Source: Stomorhina lunata
Taxonomy: Eukaryota; Arthropoda; Insecta; Diptera; Rhiniidae
DNA: 64,000 nucleotides
Direction of reading: 5' to 3'
Assembly (NCBI GenBank): GCA_933228675.1
Contig: OW121743.1
Span: 18,373,151-18,437,150 of the forward strand
A model generated the notes under the pieces. It had not been told where the DNA came from, did no database searches, and worked only from the letters and a program-made list of their open reading frames with translations. Made by a program: the position numbers and the translations under genes. Positions 59,729 through 64,000 of the stretch are shown piece by piece (positions within the stretch are counted from its first letter, which is position 1; each line of letters starts with the position of its first letter).

Positions 59729-59739
59729 AATCTTATGAG

Positions 59740-60340
59740 CGTTTCTGTACCCACTCAGACATACCAGAGAACTATTTCTCATATTTCTTTAGAACCCTAA
59801 ATCTGGCTTACAGAGATATTGACCTTGGCTCTGAGGATCGCTGTGGTTTTAGATACACCTTTGACTGAAGAAAACACCACAAGAAAAAGTTTAACAGCTT
59901 CAAATCATATGACCTCAGTTAATAGTTCACATCAACTCCAAATCAGATGACCAAGCTTTCAAATCACTCTTTTAGAATATTCAAAAAGCTATGAGGTACG
60001 GAAAGCCAACCTTTTTAAAACAAATATCGACGATGTCCAGATCCTTCGACTTAAATTAAGAAAATCAAGTGGTGGCCTCATGAGAATCATTCTCAAAAAA
60101 ATGGACCAATGACTCTACCAGCTCAAAATCCACACAAAACAATGACTATTTTGGGATTAATTAAAGACTCTTGAATCTCATGCGGACTAGTATTGTTCCT
60201 CCCTCAATCGATTGAGGGAGGAAAGGGTTGTAAGAAGATGATTTCCAATAGTCTTGATCTTCTGCTTGATATTTGACTTCATATTTATCACCTACTAAAG
60301 ACAGTTCTGCTGGAAATTGTCTATGCTCCTTCAATATTCT
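59740..60340. other. Unassigned region with a perfect 28-bp palindrome
   Basis: No coding or transposon signal. The palindrome at 60196-60223 is described separately. Confidence 0.45.
60196..60223. other. Perfect 28-bp palindrome
   Basis: TTCCTCCCTCAATC is followed immediately by its exact reverse complement GATTGAGGGAGGAA. It has no spacer and no mismatch, and lies outside any tandem array. Confidence 0.9.
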
Positions 60341-60344
60341 TTTG

Positions 60345-60650
60345 TTATCCTTGACTCGCAGTGAGTCAAGACCTTAACAATCCTTTTATTTCGGACTGTA
60401 TTGCGCCATATCATGAATAGCTTTCAGCTTGCAGTTTCACATCAACTGACCTTCTCCTCGTTCTAGTAGATACGCCAACACAACGGACTCTTTCCTGTAG
60501 ATTCCAACGAATGTTGATATTTGGTATTCAAAGCGTGTGGCCTATCCCCCACCATTTCCATTGACATAAAGTAATAGCTGTTATTTGGTTTGTCGTTTAG
60601 AATATCTTCATTTCTTATGTGATTCGGATACCATATATTCTGGATTTGCA
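60345..60650 (-). mobile_element. LINE family B 3' fragment (minus)
   Basis: Colinear with 5520-5850: TTGTTATCCTTGACTCGCAG at the tail, CATCAACTGACCTTCTCC, GTTCTAGTAGATACGCCAAC, GTGTGGCCTATCCCCCACCA and TTCATTTCTTATG. It encodes the same C-terminal RT blocks with many lesions. 5'-truncated near 60650. Confidence 0.7.
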
Positions 60651-60654
60651 AATA

Positions 60655-61460
60655 AAATAAAACCAATACATGATGTTAACGAGAACGGATTTGGCAGATA
60701 TAGCTTCATCAAGATCACCCTTATCAACAGCCAAAGTCCCTGTTTAAAAAATCTTAAGAATCTGTATGGAGAAGCTAATAAAATAGGATCTCGAAATTTA
60801 AGCTCAAATTTCTTTGAAATCATGGGCAACCCGGGTTATTAAGGAATAACGTGACTTCTGGACTAGTTTTAGCAGATCAGAAAAGGTCAATATCTCCGTA
60901 CATGTCTTTCCGATGTAAGTAATTCATTTAGATTCAATGGTTTCAACCTACCCTTAGGTCTCGAAAATCTTTTAAATATCTGATCTTATTGTCTCTAATT
61001 TTCACATAAGTCATTTCACCTTATCGGATGTTGCGATTCTTGACAAGGAAGAGATTATGCTTTTTGGGAAGATTTATAATCTGACTCCATAAGACAGAAA
61101 GAAAGATATTATCAAAGCCTGTAAAATTGCTTGGTTTCAGAACTTTCGATTATTTACTTCGAAACTCCGACTATTCTGGATCTAAGCAACCAATATCTGT
61201 TTCTTAGGTTATTTGTTGCGCTGAATCCGAGATATGTGATAATCACATCTTTTACAATTTTTGACAATTAATCTCTATTTTATTCCTTAAGAAGTTTTAA
61301 ATTAGAAATAAAGGGCGGTCGAATTGAGTCGCTTGTACGGTTTGGGATCTGTTAAACGTATTCATCATACCCTCGTACCAAAATCGTTGCTTATCGCTTG
61401 TATCAGGAAAAAAATCGACCTCTAATTTTGCAATAACTTGAAATCCGGTTATTTGCGGTT
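60655..61460. other. Unassigned region
   Basis: No recognised element. Overlapping frames on both strands at 60585-60842 have no domain I can name. Confidence 0.4.
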
Positions 61461-61464
61461 ACCG

Positions 61465-61685
61465 AGAAAGCCTTAGAGTTTTTGAGAGGATGGTTCTATG
61501 AAATATCTCTGGACCAGTTGGCGTCAACAATGATTATCGACATCGTATGAATTATGAGCTGTGTGATTTATACGCTGACATCGACATAGTAAAACTTTTT
61601 AAACAGCAGAAATTCGAAAATAATCCCTAGGGAAGTCATAGAATAGGGGTGTTCCAAACATCGATGGAAAGACAAAGTGGAGGAT
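61465..61685 (+). mobile_element. LINE family A fragment
   Basis: Nucleotide similarity to 2550-2800 in order: TTTTTGAGAGGATGGTTCTA, CTCTGGACCAGTTGGCGTCA, TATACGCTGACATCGACATA, ATCGATGGAAAGACAAAG. All frames are broken. Its right end abuts the first satellite unit. Confidence 0.7.
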
Positions 61686-64000
61686 AATCCAGTCCTGTAG
61701 CTTCTGTTCGATCCCGAACTAATACAAGTACTGAAATGTATCGGTTTTCAAATATGCAAACCTATTTTTTATATTAAGTATATGAGTAATCCAGTCCTTT
61801 AGCATTTGATCAATTCCGCCCTCATCTAAGGATTGAAAAGTATCGGTTCTAACATTTCCAGGTTCTGCTTCATTTATGTTATATTTTATGATTAATTCAG
61901 TTTTAAAGCACCTGATCGATCTCAAACTCATCCAAGGATTGAAATGTATCGGTTTTCACATTTTCCGGGTCTGATTCTTATTTTTTATATTATATGAGTA
62001 ATCCAGTCCTGTAGCACTTGATAAATTTCGCCCTCATCTAAGGATTGAAATGAATCGGTTCGTGCAATCTTGGATTCTGCTTTCTTTATGTTATATTATA
62101 TGATTGATCCAGTCCTGTAGCATCTGATCCAAACTCATCCAAGGTTTGAAATGTATTGGTTTTTAAATTTTCTGTTCCTGATTCATATTTGTCATACTAT
62201 ATGAGTAATCCAGTTCTGTAGCACTTGAATAAATACGTCCTCGTCTATGTATTGGAAAGTATCGGTTCTTACATTCTCGGATTCTGCTTCCTTTATGTTA
62301 TATTATATGATTAATCCAGTCCTATGAAACCTGATCCATCTCAAACTTGTACAAGGTTTGAAATGTATTGGTTTTTACATTTTCTGGTCCTGCTTCCTAT
62401 TTTTTATATTATATGAGTAATCCAGTCCTGTAGCACTTGATCGATTTCGCCTTCATCTAAGGATTGAAATGAATCGGTTCTTACATTCTCGGGTCCTGCT
62501 TAATCGTTGTTTTATTATATGACTAATCCAGTCCTATGGCTCCTGATCGATCTCAAACTCATCCAAGGATCGAAATGTATCGGCTTTCATATTTTCTAGT
62601 TCTGCTTTCTATTTGTCATATTATATGAGTAATCCAGTCCTGTAGCACTTAATAAATTTCGCCCTTATCTAAGGATTGGAATGAATCGGTTCTTGCATTC
62701 TTGGATTCTGCTTCCTTTATGTTATATTATATGATTAATCCAGTCCTATGAAACCTGATCCATCTCAAACTTGTCCAAGGATTGAAATGTATTGGTTTTC
62801 ACATTTTCCGGGTCTGATTCTTATTTTTTATATTATATGAGTAATCCAGTCCTGTAGCACTTGATCAATTTCGGTTCTTGCAATCTTGGGTTCTGCTTTA
62901 TTTATTTTATATTATATGATTGATCCAGTCCTGTAGCATCTGATCCAAACTCATCCAAGGATTGAAATGTATCGGTTTTTACATTTTCTGGTCCTGCTTC
63001 CTATTTTTTATATTATATAAGTAATCCAGTCCTGTAACACTTGATCAATTTCGCCCTCATCTAAGGATTGAAATGAATCGGTTCGTGCGATCTTCGATTC
63101 TGCTTTCTTTATGTTATATTATATGATTGATAAAGTCCTGTAGCATCTGATCCAAACTCATCCAAGGATTGAAATGTATTGGTTTTTACATTTTCTGTTC
63201 CTGATTCATATTTGTCATACGATATGAGTAATCCAGTCCTGTAGCACTTGAATAAATACGTCCTCGTCTATGTATTGGAAAGTATCGGTTCTTACATTCT
63301 CGGATTCTGCTTCCTTTATGTTATATTATATGATTAATCCAGTCCTATGAAACCTGATCCATCTCAAACTTGTCCAAGGTTTGAAATGTATTGGTTTTTA
63401 CATTTTCTGGTCCTGCTTCCTATTTTTTATATTATATGAGTAATCCAGTCCTGTAGCACTTGATCGATTTCGCCTTCATCTAAGGATTGAAATGAATCGG
63501 TTCTTACATTCTCGGGTCCTGCTTAATCGTTGTTTTATTATATGACTAATCCAGTCCTATGGCTCCTGATCGATCTCAAACTCATCCAAGGATTGAAATG
63601 TATTGGTTTTCACATTTTCCGGGTCTGATTCTTATTTTTTTTATTATATGAGTAATCCAGTCCTGTAGCACTTGATCAATTTCGGTTCTTGCAATCTTGG
63701 GTTCTGCTTTATTTATGTTATATTATATGATTGATCCAGTCCTGTAGCATCTGATCCAAACTCATCCAAGGATTGAAATGTATTGGTTTTTACATTTTCT
63801 GTTCCTGATTCATATTTATCATACTATATGAGTAATCCAGTCCTGTAGCACTTGAATAAATGCGTCCTCGTCTATGTATTGGAAAGTATCGGTTCTTACA
63901 TTCTTGGATTCTGCTTCCTTTATGTTATATTATATGATTAATCCAGTCCTATGAAACCTGATCCATCTCAAACTTGTCCAAGGTTTGAAATGTATTGGTT
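61686..64000. repeat. ~106-bp satellite, about 22 units, continuing beyond the window
   Basis: ATCCAGTCC anchors at 61686, 61789, 61894, 62001, 62107, 62208, 62314, 62420, 62526 and onward give spacings of 101-107 bp. Two monomer types alternate: one with CACTTGATC...CGCCCTCATCTAAGGATTG, the other with CTGATC...CTCATCCAAGGATTG. Rare variants (AAATACGTCCTCGTCTATG near 62231, 63254 and 63858) recur, showing higher-order block copying. No coding capacity. Confidence 0.95.

Noticed and set aside
1..64000. LTR retrotransposons or endogenous viral copies
   Set aside because: I searched by eye for protease/RT/integrase blocks and paired LTRs with TG...CA ends and found none I could support.

Overview
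This window is a 64-kb stretch of AT-rich, repeat-dense nuclear DNA from an insect, most likely a higher fly (Diptera, Schizophora, perhaps a calyptrate). The species call is inference from DD41D (rosa-like) mariners, jockey/CR1/RTE-type LINE relics and (GTCY)n microsatellites of the kind known from dipteran mini-me/DINE-1 elements. I recognise no intact host protein gene, rRNA, tRNA gene or CRISPR array. Every recognisable protein similarity belongs to a transposable element, and most other open reading frames are products of tandem repeats or strand shadows.

Layout. 1-2.94 kb: a non-LTR retrotransposon (family A) broken by a small hAT-like element and, 26 bp further on, a nearly complete mariner. 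2.94-4.93 kb: unassigned AT-rich DNA. 4.93-8.56 kb: a CR1-like LINE on the minus strand with a family-B LINE nested inside it and a second family-B copy at its 5' side. 8.57-10.8 kb: a jockey-type LINE (minus). 12.0-16.9 kb: two arrays of one repeat family pointing at each other; a roughly 95-bp core of this family recurs in both orientations out to 27.4 kb. 18.3-21.3 kb: a 32-bp AT-rich minisatellite with a large internal duplication. 23.2-23.7 kb: the 3' end of a Helitron. 23.8-26.05 kb: three further tandem families, one forming a long inverted repeat. 27.5-28.7 kb: complex, probably unique DNA with a TATA-like motif. 28.7-32.2 kb: a mosaic of 21-bp palindromic, 18-20-bp and 12-bp arrays. 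33.2-37.95 kb: a composite of hAT-like, (GTCY)n and LINE pieces carrying a second mariner. 38.0-38.6 kb: a 550-bp hAT-type MITE. 39.8-42.5 kb: a 31-bp minisatellite. 43.5-44.6 kb: a 96-bp repeat open in one frame. 44.6-48.1 kb: LINE A, LINE/SINE and SINE pieces amplified as a 497-bp triplet. 50.0-50.6 kb: the RNase H end of an I/R1/LOA-like LINE. 52.6-53.4 kb: a ~130-bp minisatellite with a LINE A copy inside. 55.7-57.1 kb: a Helitron-like element. 58.4-61.7 kb: SINE and LINE fragments. 61.7-64.0 kb: a ~106-bp satellite running off the window end.

The parts do not form a pathway; they form a stratigraphy. Nested insertions with matching target-site duplications give relative ages: LINE A before the hAT-like piece and mariner; CR1 before LINE B; LINE A, then SINE, then the 497-bp triplication. 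Together with the lack of genes this suggests heterochromatin, a very large intron, or a piRNA-cluster-like TE graveyard. Sequence alone cannot decide among these.
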